Positions 1 through 9,172 of a stretch of 64,000 bases of DNA are shown here, one piece after another. Source of the DNA: Acidovorax sp. SUPP3334 (lineage in GTDB: Bacteria > Pseudomonadota > Gammaproteobacteria > Burkholderiales > Burkholderiaceae_C); the NCBI RefSeq assembly GCF_030159055.1, contig NZ_BQXQ01000028.1, forward strand, positions 1-64,000, written 5' to 3'. Position numbers and translations under genes: made by a program. Numbering within the stretch: the stretch's first letter is position 1; every line of letters begins with the position of its first letter. The notes under the pieces are model-generated. The model had not been told where the DNA came from. It made no database searches and saw only the letters and a list, made by a program, of their open reading frames with translations.

Positions 1-111
1 CTTCCAATGTCAATCTGGCATTCTTATGGCTGTTCATCCGGTGGGATCCCTCTGTGACTCTGAAGCGTGTTAACTCCAGTTTCCCAGACCCATTCGGGTG
101 AACAACCTATT

Positions 112-139
112 GAGACATCACATCTAGCTGTGATGTCTC
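112..139. repeat. Perfect 11-bp hairpin next to the operon terminator
   Basis: An 11-base perfect inverted repeat (arms 112-122 and 129-139, 6-base loop) lies just beyond the terminator that closes the minus-strand operon. No T-run follows either arm, so it is not a standard intrinsic terminator by itself. It could serve a gene beyond the left edge or act as a processing or protein-binding site. No gene is seen in bases 1-203. Confidence 0.5.
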
Positions 140-141
140 GC

Positions 142-167
142 AAAAAAAGGCACCTCGCGGTGCCTTT
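142..167 (-). terminator. Intrinsic terminator after typA
   Basis: A 9-bp GC-containing stem (146-154 paired with 159-167, loop TCGC) is followed, on the minus strand, by a run of seven T (142-148). It lies about 40 bases after the typA stop codon and closes the rimP-to-typA operon. Confidence 0.85.
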
Positions 168-203
168 CTTTCAATGGCCGGGGCTCATCAAACCCCTGCC
201 AGA

Positions 204-2024
204 TCAGCGCCCCGCGCGCTTGCGGTCGCTTTCCTTCAGGTGGCGCTTGCGCAGGCGCACCGACTTGGGCGTGATCTCGACCAGTTCGTCGTCCTCGATG
301 AATTCCACGCCGTATTCCAGCGTGAGGTCGATCGGAGGCGTGATCTTGATCGCATCTTCCTTGCCGGACACGCGGAAATTGGTCAGCTGCTTGGTACGCG
401 TGGCGTTCACCACCAGGTCGTTGTCGCGGCTGTGGATGCCGACGATCATGCCTTCGTACACCGGATCGTTCGCCTTCACGAACATGCGTCCGCGGTCGTC
501 CAGCTTGCCCAGGGCGTAGGTGAAGATTTCACCGTCATCCATGGAAATCAGCACGCCATTCTTGCGGCCGCCGATCTCACCCTTGTGCGGCTCGTAGCTG
601 TCGAAGATGTTGCTGATCAAGCCAGAGCCACGCGTCAGATTCAGGAACTCGTTCGTGAAGCCGATCAGGCCCCGCGCAGGAATGCGGTACTCCAGGCGTA
701 CGCGGCCACGGCCGTCCGGCTCCATGTTCACCAGCTCGCCCTTGCGTTCGCCCAGTGCCTGCATCACGCCGCCCTGGTGGGTTTCTTCGATGTCGGCAGT
801 CACCAGCTCGATCGGCTCGTGCTTTTCGCCGTTGACGTCGCGGAACACGACGCGCGGCTTGGACACGGCCATCTCATAGCCTTCGCGGCGCATGTTTTCC
901 AAGAGGATGGTCAGGTGCAATTCGCCACGGCCCATCACTTCGAAGATGCCTTCTTCGTCGGTTTCCTTCACGCGCAGGGCCACGTTGTGTTGCAGCTCCT
1001 TTTGCAGGCGGTCCCAGATCTGGCGGCTGGTCACGAACTTGCCTTCGCGACCGGCCAGGGGGCTGGTGTTCACGCAGAAGTTCATGGTCAGCGTGGGCTC
1101 GTCCACCTTGAGCATGGGCAGCGGCGATGGGTTGGCCGGGTCGGTCACGGTCACGCCGATACCGATGTCCTCGATCCCGTTGATCAGCACGATGTCGCCA
1201 GGGCCGGCCATCGGCGTCTGCATGCGATCCAGGCCCTGGAACGTCAGCACCTGGTTGACACGGCCCTTGACGGCCTTGCCATCGGGGCCTTCCATGACGA
1301 CCACGTCCATCATGGGTTTGATCGTGCCCTGGCTGATGCGGCCCACGCCGATGCGGCCGACGAAGGTGGAGAAGTCCAGCGCCGAAATCTGCAATTGCAG
1401 TGGAGCGGTCGGATCACCCGAGTTCGGTGGAACGTGCTTCAGGATGGTGTTGAACAGGGCCGACATGTCGGGGCCCCACTGCTCGCCAGGCGCGCCCTCT
1501 TCCAGCGACGACCAGCCGTTGATGCCCGAGGCATACACCACGGGGAAGTCGAGCTGCTCGTCGGTGGCGCCCAGCTTGTCGAACAGGTCGAACGCGGCGT
1601 TCACGACCTTGTCGGGATTGGCACCGGGCTTGTCCACCTTGTTCACGACCAGGATGGGACGCAGGCCGAGGGCCAGCGCCTTCTTGGTCACGAAACGCGT
1701 CTGGGGCATGGGGCCCTCTTGCGCATCGATCAGCAGCACCACGCTGTCCACCATGGACAGCGCGCGCTCCACTTCACCGCCGAAGTCCGCGTGGCCCGGG
1801 GTATCGACGATGTTGATGTGGGTGCCTTCCCAGCTCACGGCGCAGTTCTTGGCCAGGATGGTGATGCCGCGCTCTTTTTCGATCGCGTTGTTGTCCATCA
1901 CGGTGTCGACCACTTTTTCGTGGTCGGCGAAAGTGCCCGACTGGCGCAGCAGCTGGTCCACCATGGTGGTTTTGCCGTGGTCAACGTGCGCGATGATGGC
2001 GATGTTGCGGATTTGTTTGCTCAT
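204..2024 (-). CDS. typA: Translational GTPase TypA/BipA
   Basis: This 606-residue protein is a ribosome-associated GTPase of the elongation-factor family, involved in 50S assembly and stress or cold adaptation. The N-terminus carries the P-loop HVDHGKTT (about residues 14-21), the G2 region around ERGITILAKN, the DTPGHADFGGEVER G3 motif and NKVDKPGA (G4). The EF-G-like domain III/V and the C-terminal BipA domain (ending KRHLKESDRKRAGR) follow, and the length is normal for the family. Its ATG overlaps the truB stop codon (ATGA), so it is probably translationally coupled and is the last gene of the rimP-nusA-infB-rbfA-truB-typA operon. It ends at the terminator at 142-167. Confidence 0.97.
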   Translation of the reverse strand: MSKQIRNIAIIAHVDHGKTTMVDQLLRQSGTFADHEKVVDTVMDNNAIEKERGITILAKNCAVSWEGTHINIVDTPGHADFGGEVERALSMVDSVVLLIDAQEGPMPQTRFVTKKALALGLRPILVVNKVDKPGANPDKVVNAAFDLFDKLGATDEQLDFPVVYASGINGWSSLEEGAPGEQWGPDMSALFNTILKHVPPNSGDPTAPLQLQISALDFSTFVGRIGVGRISQGTIKPMMDVVVMEGPDGKAVKGRVNQVLTFQGLDRMQTPMAGPGDIVLINGIEDIGIGVTVTDPANPSPLPMLKVDEPTLTMNFCVNTSPLAGREGKFVTSRQIWDRLQKELQHNVALRVKETDEEGIFEVMGRGELHLTILLENMRREGYEMAVSKPRVVFRDVNGEKHEPIELVTADIEETHQGGVMQALGERKGELVNMEPDGRGRVRLEYRIPARGLIGFTNEFLNLTRGSGLISNIFDSYEPHKGEIGGRKNGVLISMDDGEIFTYALGKLDDRGRMFVKANDPVYEGMIVGIHSRDNDLVVNATRTKQLTNFRVSGKEDAIKITPPIDLTLEYGVEFIEDDELVEITPKSVRLRKRHLKESDRKRAGR

Positions 2025-3106
2025 AGTGCTTCCAATATGCCGCGCTCTACCTGCGGCGTGCTTTCCAGAATCTGTTGAATTTCCAAAGGGCTGAGGAGCC
2101 GGTCGGGCACCAGTTCACCCGCGATGGTGTGGCCCACACCCAAAAGGGCATGGGGGTCGTCTCCGAACACTGCCACGGCGGGCGCGTCCGGCCAGGGGCC
2201 GCGGCGGCGCACGCCGGACAGAAACCGCCCGGCATTCTCGCTGTCCAGCGTGACACGCACATGCTGTGCCAGCAGGATCTCGGCCGGGTGCACGCAGGCC
2301 ATGCGCTCGCTTTCGTCCATGGCCTCCAGCGCCGCCAGCGTGACGCAGCGCTCCACCCCGAGCCCCCCCGTATCGACACGCCGCAAGAAGGTGAGATGCG
2401 CGCCGCAACCGAGAGCGGCACCGATGTCTTCGCCCAGCGTGCGAATGTACGTGCCCTTGCTGCAGGTTACTATTATTTTGATAGCAAACTGCCCTAGTGT
2501 TTCTTGTGCCAGAGCCAGTTTCAATGCATGAATCGTGACGTCTCGCGCTTCGCGTTCGATGGCGATGCCGGCGCGTGCATATTCGTACAGCGCCTTGCCA
2601 TCCTTCTTCAGGGCGCTGTGCATGGGCGGTACTTGGCGGATCGGGCCCGTGAACTGTCTTTGCACTTCGGCCAGGCGCTCGGGAGTGAGCTGCGCGGGAT
2701 CGATCTCGCGCTGCGCCAGCACCTCGCCTTCGGCATCGCCGGTCGTGGTCGTGGTGCCCAGCAGGGCCATGGCTTCGTAGGTCTTGGGTGCGTCGAGCTG
2801 CAACTGGCTGAACTTGGTCGCCGCGCCGAAGCACAGCGGCAGTACGCCGGTCGCCAGCGGATCGAGGGTGCCGGTATGGCCTGCCTTTTCCGCGCGCAGC
2901 AGCCATTTCGCCTTTTGCAAAGCATCGTTGCTCGACAGACCCAGGGGCTTGTCCAGCAGCAGCACGCCGTGCACCGGACGCCGCTGGATCCTGACGCGGG
3001 CCGCGCGAGGCGCGCGCGCGTCAGCGCCACGCGGCGCTGGCGCTGCGTGCAAATCGCTGGCCCCCAAGGGGGCACTCGCTCCCTGGGGCGGCCCGTCGAT
3101 GTGCAT
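2021..3106 (-). CDS. truB: tRNA pseudouridine(55) synthase TruB
   Basis: TruB makes pseudouridine 55 in the T-loop of tRNAs. The catalytic-Asp motif GHTGTLDPLATGVLPL lies near residues 76-91, and CSKGTYIRTLGEDIG and the C-terminal PUA-like region are present. At 361 residues it is longer than typical TruB (about 300-320). Two parts look additional. The first about 43 residues (before PVHGVLLLDKP) are Ala/Pro/Arg-rich and lie in a repeat-like GC-rich stretch; an internal GTG just before HGVLLLDKP is an alternative start. The segment LALAQETLGQFAIKIIV is encoded by a dispersed AT-rich repeat (2467-2530) that stays in frame. The gene follows rbfA by 2 bases and overlaps typA by 4. Confidence 0.93.
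   Translation of the reverse strand: MHIDGPPQGASAPLGASDLHAAPAPRGADARAPRAARVRIQRRPVHGVLLLDKPLGLSSNDALQKAKWLLRAEKAGHTGTLDPLATGVLPLCFGAATKFSQLQLDAPKTYEAMALLGTTTTTGDAEGEVLAQREIDPAQLTPERLAEVQRQFTGPIRQVPPMHSALKKDGKALYEYARAGIAIEREARDVTIHALKLALAQETLGQFAIKIIVTCSKGTYIRTLGEDIGAALGCGAHLTFLRRVDTGGLGVERCVTLAALEAMDESERMACVHPAEILLAQHVRVTLDSENAGRFLSGVRRRGPWPDAPAVAVFGDDPHALLGVGHTIAGELVPDRLLSPLEIQQILESTPQVERGILEAL
2467..2530. repeat. REP-like palindromic repeat inside truB
   Basis: An imperfect palindrome of the form GCTAT-AAA-ATAGT (about 2467-2487) is followed by CCCTAGTGTT-TTGTGC-GAGCCA-type sequence. The same order of motifs recurs at 37573-37625, and related palindromes occur at 12901, 14104 and 46348. 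Here the repeat is read in frame as part of TruB, just before the conserved CSKGTYIRT block. Confidence 0.6.
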
Positions 3107-3108
3107 GT

Positions 3109-3480
3109 TCAGTCTTCTTGAGCGCGCGAGGAAACCGCCTTGGCGATCAAGGCGTTCATGTCGGCCGCACGTTCGGTCGTGCGGTCGTACACGAAGTGCA
3201 GCGTCGGCACCGTGTGGATGTGCAGGCGCTTGAACAGGCCGTTTCGCAGGAAACCGGCGGCTTGGTTCAATGCCACCTGCGTGGCTTCCGGGTCACCGAT
3301 CAGCACGCTGAAAAAGACCTTGGCGTGCGCATAGTCGGGAGTCACCTCCACGGCCTGCAGCGTCACCATGCCCACGCGCGGATCTTTCAATTCGCGCGAG
3401 ATCAGCTCCGTCAGATCGCGCTGGATCTGATCGGCGACCTTGAAACCGCGGTTGGGAGTGGAGGATTTCTTCGCAGCCAT
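3109..3480 (-). CDS. rbfA: 30S ribosome-binding factor RbfA
   Basis: RbfA is a small KH-fold protein that binds immature 30S subunits and helps process the 5' end of 16S rRNA. The 123-residue product has the conserved elements [28 protein letters not shown]-like (about residues 15-43), [12 protein letters not shown] and LHFVYD near the C-terminus. It lies between infB and truB, as in most bacteria. The first residues [11 protein letters not shown] are basic and variable. Confidence 0.95.
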   Translation of the reverse strand: MAAKKSSTPNRGFKVADQIQRDLTELISRELKDPRVGMVTLQAVEVTPDYAHAKVFFSVLIGDPEATQVALNQAAGFLRNGLFKRLHIHTVPTLHFVYDRTTERAADMNALIAKAVSSRAQED

Positions 3481-3494
3481 GTGTCGCCCACGCC

Positions 3495-6347
3495 TTACAG
3501 CGTCCGCGCGATTTCCTTGATGTCGAAGAACTCCAGCTGATCACCTTCTTTGATGTCGTTGTAGTTCTTGAGCTTGATACCGCACTCGAAGCCTTCTTTG
3601 ACTTCCTTGACATCGTCCTTGAGGCGCTTGACCGAATCGACTTCGCCCGTGTAGACCACCACGTTCTCTCGCAGCAGGCGGAAGCGTGCGTTGCGATGGA
3701 CCATGCCCGAGGTGATGTACGAACCCGCGATGGTTCCGATCTTCGTGGCCACGAACACCGTGCGGATCTCGGCCGTGCCGATGACTTCCTCGCGCTGCTC
3801 GGGGGCCAGCATGCCGGACATGGCGACCTTCAACTCGTCCACGGCGTCATAGATGATGCTGTAGTAGTGCAGATCGACGCCGTTGTTTTCGGCAGTCTTG
3901 CGCGCGCCGGCATCGGCACGCACGTTGAAACCGATCACGATGGCCTTGGAGGCGATCGCCAGGTTGATGTCGGATTCGCTGATGCCGCCCACGCCCGCAT
4001 ACACGAGCTGGACCTTGATCTCGTCCGTGGACAGCTTGAGCAGCGACTGCGACAGCGCTTCCTGGGAACCCTGTACGTCGGCCTTGACGATGATGGGCAG
4101 GTACTTGACCTCGCCCGCCGTCATGTCGGCGAACATATTTTCCAACTTGGCGGCTTGTTGCTTGGCCAGCTTGGTGTTGCGGAACTTGCCAGCGCGGTAG
4201 GTGGCGATTTCGCGGGCCCGGCGTTCGTCGCCCAGCACCATGAATTCGTCGCCGGCCTGCGGCACTTCCGTCAAGCCCTGGATCTCGACCGGAATCGATG
4301 GTCCGGCCGACTTCGCGACCTTGCCGTTTTCGTCCAGCATGGCGCGAACGCGGCCATAGGTCTGGCCTGCCAGCACCACATCGCCCACCTTCAGCGTACC
4401 GGACTGCACCAGCACCGTGGCCACCGGGCCGCGGCCCTTGTCCAGTTCGGCTTCGATCACGAGACCCTTGGCCATCGCATCGACCGGAGCGCGCAGTTCC
4501 AGCACTTCGGCCTGCAGCAGCACCTGTTCGAGCAGATCGTCGATGCCCATGCCGGTCTTGGAGGACACGGGCACGAATGGCGACTCGCCGCCGTATTCTT
4601 CTGGCACCACCTGCTCGGCCACCAGTTCTTGCTTGACGCGGTCGGGGTTGGCATCGGGCTTGTCGGCCTTGGTGATCGCAACCACGATCGGCACACCAGC
4701 CGCTTTCGCGTGCTTGATGGCTTCCTTGGTCTGGGGCATGACGCCGTCGTCCGCCGCCACCACGAGGATGACGATGTCGGTGGCCTGCGCACCGCGCGCC
4801 CGCATGGCGGTGAATGCCTCGTGGCCTGGGGTATCCAGGAACGAGATCATGCCGCGCGGCGTTTCCACGTGGTAGGCGCCGATGTGCTGCGTGATGCCGC
4901 CGGCTTCGCCCGCAGCCACCTTGGCACGGCGGATGTAATCCAGCAGCGAGGTCTTGCCATGGTCCACGTGGCCCATGACGGTCACCACAGGAGCACGCCA
5001 GACCGATTCGGCCTGTGCACCCGACACGTCGTCGTTGGTGAAGGCTTCCGGATCGTCCAGCGCCGCCACGACGGCCTTGTGGCCCATTTCTTCCACCACG
5101 ATCATCGCGGTGTCCTGGTCCAGGGGCTGGTTGATGGTGACCATCTGGCCCATCTTCATGAGCGCCTTGATGACTTCGGACGCCTTGATCGACATCTTGT
5201 GCGCGAGTTCGGACACCGTGATGGTCTCCGGCACGTGCACTTCGATGATGCGGGTTTCCACCGGAGCGGACTGCTGGTGATGGTGGTGGTCGTCGCGCTC
5301 GTTGCGGCGTCCACGGGGGCCACCGCGCCAGTTGTTGCGACCCACGCCGCCACTGCTGTCGCCGCGCGTCTTGATTTCCTTCTTCTTGGCAGGATCGCCG
5401 GCCCAGCTGGACGACAGCTTGGCGGACTTGACTTCCTTGTTGCCACCGACAGGCGCAGCCGGTGCACGTGCACCTGGCGCAGTGACGGGCTTGTGAAGCG
5501 TGCCCTTCTTGGCATCGCCGGCAGGCTTGGCCACCGCGGCAGCGGCTGGCTTCGGTTCGTCCGGCTTCTTGGCCACGAGCACCTTCTTGGGCGCAGCCAT
5601 CATCGCGCGAATCGCTTCGGCTTCGGCCAGTGCCTTGCGGCGGCGTTCGTCCAGGTCGGCGGCACGCGCGGTTTCCTCGGCCGCACGGGCCTTGGATTCA
5701 GCTTCGGCCTTGGCGCGGGCTTCGGCCTGCGCCGTCTGGCGTGCAACGGCTTCGGCGGCCTGCTCGCGAGAGGCTTCCTGCTTTTCAGCCTGCACCTGCG
5801 CCTTGCGGTTTTGCTCCTGGGCAGCGTAGGCGGCGGCGCGCTCTTCGGCTTCGCGTTCGCGCTGCTCGCGGGCTTCGCGTTCGCGGCGCTTTTCGTTCAG
5901 CTCGGCCTCCTGGTGGCCGATCAACTCGGCCTGGCGGCGCGCTTCTTCCTCGCGGCGCACCAAGTCCTGGGACTCGGCGGAGATCGCGGTGTCAGCGGCT
6001 TCCGAAGCCTCGTCGGCTCCAGCGTCGGAGACGCCCTCGCCCCCTTCGTCGCGCTTGATGAAGGTGCGCTTCTTGCGCACTTCCACCTGGATCGTGCGCG
6101 CCTTGCCGGTGGCATCGGCTTGCTTGATTTCGCTCGTGGATTTTTTCGTCAAGGTGATCTTCTTGCGATCGGCCGAGGCGGTGCCGTGGCTGGCCTGCAG
6201 GAACGCCAGCAGCTTTTGCTTGTCCGTCTCGGTCAGAGCATCGGTCGGGGCGGCCTTGGCCACTCCGGCAGACTTCAACTGGTCGAGCAGGGTTTCCGGC
6301 GATTTCTTGAGTTCGTTGGCGAACTCGGCGACTGTATTACTGGACAT
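3495..6347 (-). CDS. infB: Translation initiation factor IF-2
   Basis: IF-2 is the GTPase that brings fMet-tRNA to the 30S subunit. I take the ATG at 6347 ([16 protein letters not shown], 950 residues) because a strong GGGGAGG ribosome-binding site precedes it; a longer in-frame ATG at 6392 would overlap nusA. The order is an N-terminal IF2_N domain (residues 1-60), a long Ala/Glu/Arg-rich coiled region (about 100-280) typical of large IF-2, a basic Gly-rich linker with a DDHHHH histidine run near residue 365, then a second IF2_N domain. The GTPase follows ([42 protein letters not shown]), then domains II-IV ending KEIARTL. It is third in the operon, 23 bases after nusA. Confidence 0.97.
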   Translation of the reverse strand: MSSNTVAEFANELKKSPETLLDQLKSAGVAKAAPTDALTETDKQKLLAFLQASHGTASADRKKITLTKKSTSEIKQADATGKARTIQVEVRKKRTFIKRDEGGEGVSDAGADEASEAADTAISAESQDLVRREEEARRQAELIGHQEAELNEKRREREAREQREREAEERAAAYAAQEQNRKAQVQAEKQEASREQAAEAVARQTAQAEARAKAEAESKARAAEETARAADLDERRRKALAEAEAIRAMMAAPKKVLVAKKPDEPKPAAAAVAKPAGDAKKGTLHKPVTAPGARAPAAPVGGNKEVKSAKLSSSWAGDPAKKKEIKTRGDSSGGVGRNNWRGGPRGRRNERDDHHHHQQSAPVETRIIEVHVPETITVSELAHKMSIKASEVIKALMKMGQMVTINQPLDQDTAMIVVEEMGHKAVVAALDDPEAFTNDDVSGAQAESVWRAPVVTVMGHVDHGKTSLLDYIRRAKVAAGEAGGITQHIGAYHVETPRGMISFLDTPGHEAFTAMRARGAQATDIVILVVAADDGVMPQTKEAIKHAKAAGVPIVVAITKADKPDANPDRVKQELVAEQVVPEEYGGESPFVPVSSKTGMGIDDLLEQVLLQAEVLELRAPVDAMAKGLVIEAELDKGRGPVATVLVQSGTLKVGDVVLAGQTYGRVRAMLDENGKVAKSAGPSIPVEIQGLTEVPQAGDEFMVLGDERRAREIATYRAGKFRNTKLAKQQAAKLENMFADMTAGEVKYLPIIVKADVQGSQEALSQSLLKLSTDEIKVQLVYAGVGGISESDINLAIASKAIVIGFNVRADAGARKTAENNGVDLHYYSIIYDAVDELKVAMSGMLAPEQREEVIGTAEIRTVFVATKIGTIAGSYITSGMVHRNARFRLLRENVVVYTGEVDSVKRLKDDVKEVKEGFECGIKLKNYNDIKEGDQLEFFDIKEIARTL

Positions 6348-6370
6348 ATTTGGTTCGTACCTCCCCTGAC

Positions 6371-7855
6371 CTACTCTTGCCCCGCGAACCAATGTTCGCG
6401 CGCCTTCATGATCAAGGCTTTGGCTTCTTCTTCAGACTGGCCGGTCAGGGCGGTCAGTTCGTCAAGGCCTAAGTCGGCCAGATCATCCCGGGTGTTCACG
6501 CCGCCTTCGGCGAGCTTGCCGATCAACTCGGGCGTTAGGCCCTCGAGATCGCGCAGGTTCTGCGAAACGCCGTCCACGCTTTCCTCTCGGGCAATTTCCA
6601 TGGTGAGCAGCGCATCCTTGGCACGGGCGCGCAGTTCATTCACGGTTTCCTCGTCGAAGCTTTCGATCTCCAGCATTTCCTGCAGCGGCACGTAGGCCAC
6701 TTCTTCGAGGCTGGCAAAGCCTTCCTCGATCAGGATGTTGGCGATTTCTTCGTCCACATCGAGCTTTTCCATGAACAGCTTGCGGGCCGTGTCGGTCTCG
6801 TTGGCCTGCTTTTGCGCGCTTTCAGCGGCGTCCATGATGTTGATTTTCCAACCCGTGAGGTCGGAAGCCAGGCGCACGTTCTGTCCGCCGCGGCCGATGG
6901 CGATGGCGAGGTTCTCCTCGTCCACCACCACATCCATGGCGTGTTTTTCTTCGTCCACCACGATGGAAGAAACGTTGGCCGGTGCCAGGGCGCCGATCAC
7001 GAACTGCGCGGGGTCTTCAGACCACAGCACGATGTCCACACGCTCGCCCGCCAGTTCGTTGGTGACGGCATTGACACGGGTGCCACGCACGCCCACGCAG
7101 GTCCCGATGGGGTCCACGCGCTTGTCATGCGACAGCACCGCGATCTTGGCGCGGCTGCCGGAGTCCCGGGCACAGCTTTTGATTTCCAGCAGGCCCTGTT
7201 CGATCTCGGGCACTTCGTTGCGGAACAGCTCGATCATGAACTCGGGCGCAGAGCGCGAGAGGATGATGGGTGCGCCGCGCAGCGTGAGGTCGACTTCCAT
7301 GATCATGGCCCGCACGCGGTCACCGTTGCGCAGGTTTTCCTTGGGGATCATTTCGGAGCGGCGCAGGCGGCCTTCCACACGGCCCGACTCGACGATGATG
7401 TCGCCCTTGTCCATGCGCTTGACCGTGCCGGTGAAAATCTTCTCGCCGCGCGACATGAAGTCGTTCAGCAGCATCTCGCGCTCGGCGTCGCGGATCTTTT
7501 GCAGGATGACCTGCTTGGCGGCCATGGCACCGATGCGGCCGATCGGCACGGAGTCGACGCCTTCCTCGATGTACTCGCCCACCTCGATGTCGGCGATGCG
7601 CTCCTTGGCATCCATCAGGAGTTCTTCGGCTTCGGGATTTTGCAGGCCTGCGTCGTCGGGCACGACGAGCCAGCGGCGGAAAGTCTCGTAGTTGCCGCTG
7701 TCACGGTCGATGGCGACACGGATGTCCACTTCGCCCTGGTACAGCTTCTTCGTGGCCTGGGCGAGGGCCAATTCCACGGCGCCAAAGACCACATCGCGTT
7801 CCACGTTCTTTTCACGCGAAATGGCTTCAACCAACATCAACAGTTCGCGATTCAT
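6371..7855 (-). CDS. nusA: Transcription termination/antitermination protein NusA
   Basis: NusA binds RNA polymerase and modulates pausing, termination and antitermination. The 494-residue product has the N-terminal polymerase-binding domain ([18 protein letters not shown]), an S1 domain ([20 protein letters not shown], about residues 135-200) and KH domains ([24 protein letters not shown] and [20 protein letters not shown]). Two C-terminal helix-hairpin-helix acidic repeats of the proteobacterial type follow ([42 protein letters not shown]). It lies between rimP and infB in the standard order. Confidence 0.97.
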   Translation of the reverse strand: MNRELLMLVEAISREKNVERDVVFGAVELALAQATKKLYQGEVDIRVAIDRDSGNYETFRRWLVVPDDAGLQNPEAEELLMDAKERIADIEVGEYIEEGVDSVPIGRIGAMAAKQVILQKIRDAEREMLLNDFMSRGEKIFTGTVKRMDKGDIIVESGRVEGRLRRSEMIPKENLRNGDRVRAMIMEVDLTLRGAPIILSRSAPEFMIELFRNEVPEIEQGLLEIKSCARDSGSRAKIAVLSHDKRVDPIGTCVGVRGTRVNAVTNELAGERVDIVLWSEDPAQFVIGALAPANVSSIVVDEEKHAMDVVVDEENLAIAIGRGGQNVRLASDLTGWKINIMDAAESAQKQANETDTARKLFMEKLDVDEEIANILIEEGFASLEEVAYVPLQEMLEIESFDEETVNELRARAKDALLTMEIAREESVDGVSQNLRDLEGLTPELIGKLAEGGVNTRDDLADLGLDELTALTGQSEEEAKALIMKAREHWFAGQE

Positions 7856-7928
7856 GCGACGACTCTCCTATTTCAATCTCTTGAAGGCCCCGCGCAGAGC
7901 GCGTCAACCTTTGCATTTGTTCGGTGTG

Positions 7929-8519
7929 TCAGGCCTGGGCGGGCCCGTTTTTCGATCCCCGCCCCTTGAAATCGACGATGGACGCAAGGCGCGCATCGCG
8001 CAATTCGTCCAGCGTGAAGCCCATCGCCTGCAGCGGCGCAGGAACGCGTTTTTTACTCACTCTCTGCCCGGGCTTCACGGGCGGTTCTTCCCTCCACACG
8101 ACCTGCCAGCCGCCTGCTTCGGTGCGCTCCAGCGTGCCTCGGAATTTCTTGCGATTGGCGTTGACCTGCCCGCCCCCGGCTTCGCCGATGGGGGCCTTGA
8201 GCGTGAGGTCGACCATGTGGCCGGCAAAACGAATGAAGTCCTGCTCGTGGCGCAGTGGCCGATCGATGCCGGGCGAGGAAACTTCCAGCCGCTTGTACTC
8301 CGCGCCATCGACTTCCAGCGCGAACTGCAGCTGGCGCGTGACTTTTTCGCAGTCTTCGACGGTGATGAACTGCTCGGGCAGCACGGGCTCGCCCTCCACG
8401 GGCGCCTGCCAAGGCAAATCGATGGTGATGCGCAGCAGGCCACCGGCGGAGCGTTCAATCTCCACCAGGTCATAGCCCAGCCCGGTCACGGTTTGTTCGA
8501 CGATCTGCTGCAATGCCAC
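7929..8519 (-). CDS. rimP: Ribosome maturation factor RimP
   Basis: RimP is needed for maturation of the 30S subunit. The 196-residue product has the signature VTGLGYDLVEIERSAGGLLRITID at the N-terminus, the VEDCEKVTRQLQFALEV segment, and YKRLEVSSPGIDRPLRHEQDFIRFAGHMVDLTLK, all diagnostic of the family. The Lys/Arg-rich C-terminal tail is longer than in E. coli. It is the first gene of the minus-strand operon, so the promoter should lie in the 245-base gap 8520-8764, which otherwise holds only the terminator of the cytochrome operon. Confidence 0.95.
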   Translation of the reverse strand: MALQQIVEQTVTGLGYDLVEIERSAGGLLRITIDLPWQAPVEGEPVLPEQFITVEDCEKVTRQLQFALEVDGAEYKRLEVSSPGIDRPLRHEQDFIRFAGHMVDLTLKAPIGEAGGGQVNANRKKFRGTLERTEAGGWQVVWREEPPVKPGQRVSKKRVPAPLQAMGFTLDELRDARLASIVDFKGRGSKNGPAQA

Positions 8520-8610
8520 GTGTTGTTCTGTTCAGTATCCAGAAGTACAAAAAACCCGATAACCACCTAGGATCTTCCAGGGCAGCTTCGAGCTCCAAAA
8601 GCGAACGGCC

Positions 8611-8650
8611 AAAAAAAACGGGCGGTGGGTACCCGCCCGTTTGGCCGTGA
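8611..8650 (-). terminator. Intrinsic terminator after the cytochrome/thioredoxin operon
   Basis: A GC-rich inverted repeat (AAACGGGCGG paired with CCGCCCGTTT around a short loop, about 8617-8642) is followed on the minus strand by eight T residues (8611-8618). The surrounding ACGGCC/GGCCGT extends the symmetry, so it may work in both directions. It separates the operon that ends at 8765 from rimP. Confidence 0.85.
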
Positions 8651-8764
8651 AGCCCGGATTGTAGCCTGTCGCGCGCTGCTTTGCAAAGGCGGCGGCATGC
8701 AATTTGCATTGGCGCCACGGTCTGCCTGCTTTGCGGCGGCGAGAGCAGCGCTGCCGTGCGATGG

Positions 8765-9154
8765 CTAGGGCCGGGCCGCGCGAATCCGCTCCATCAATGC
8801 CTGGGCTTGGGGGTCACGCGCGCTCGATGGCGGCGGCGATTGCGACGAAAGGCTGTCCAGCAGCCGGGTCAGCACGCCCGGTTGAGGCAGCAACGGGCCG
8901 AGAAACCGCGCGCTGTCAGGGTCGGAAATGAGCAGGGTGGGAAACGTTTCCACATCCAGGTCGCCGGCCAAGTCTTCTTCGTCTTCGATGTCCACCCACA
9001 GGAAACGGGCCTGCGGATGGGCCTTCGCCATCGCGTCGAATACGCCCTGGTAGTCACGGCACACGCCGCACCAGCCAGCGCACAGGCAGACGACCCACCA
9101 GCCTTGGGTCGCATCAAAGGATGCGGTGTCGAGAGAAGCAGCCGGTTCTTGCAT
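8765..9154 (-). CDS. Thioredoxin-like protein
   Basis: This 129-residue protein has a thioredoxin fold with the active-site motif AGWCGVCRDY (CGVC instead of the usual CGPC) near residues 26-35. The DIEDEEDLAGDLDVETFPTLLIS segment carries the conserved cis-Pro (FPT). No signal peptide is visible, so it is probably cytoplasmic. It starts 18 bases after the triheme cytochrome gene and is the last gene before the terminator. Thiol-disulfide exchange is likely, but the target is unknown; the neighbouring cytochrome genes suggest redox or cytochrome-maturation work, which is inference. Confidence 0.85.
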   Translation of the reverse strand: MQEPAASLDTASFDATQGWWVVCLCAGWCGVCRDYQGVFDAMAKAHPQARFLWVDIEDEEDLAGDLDVETFPTLLISDPDSARFLGPLLPQPGVLTRLLDSLSSQSPPPSSARDPQAQALMERIRAARP

Positions 9155-9172
9155 GGGATGGATGGGGAAGGC

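Noticed and set aside
174-2078. Long plus-strand open frame opposite typA (and similar ones opposite infB, gshA and cyoB)
   Set aside because: These are shadows of the high-GC codon pattern; their His/Arg/Ala-rich products match no family and the opposite-strand genes are unmistakable.
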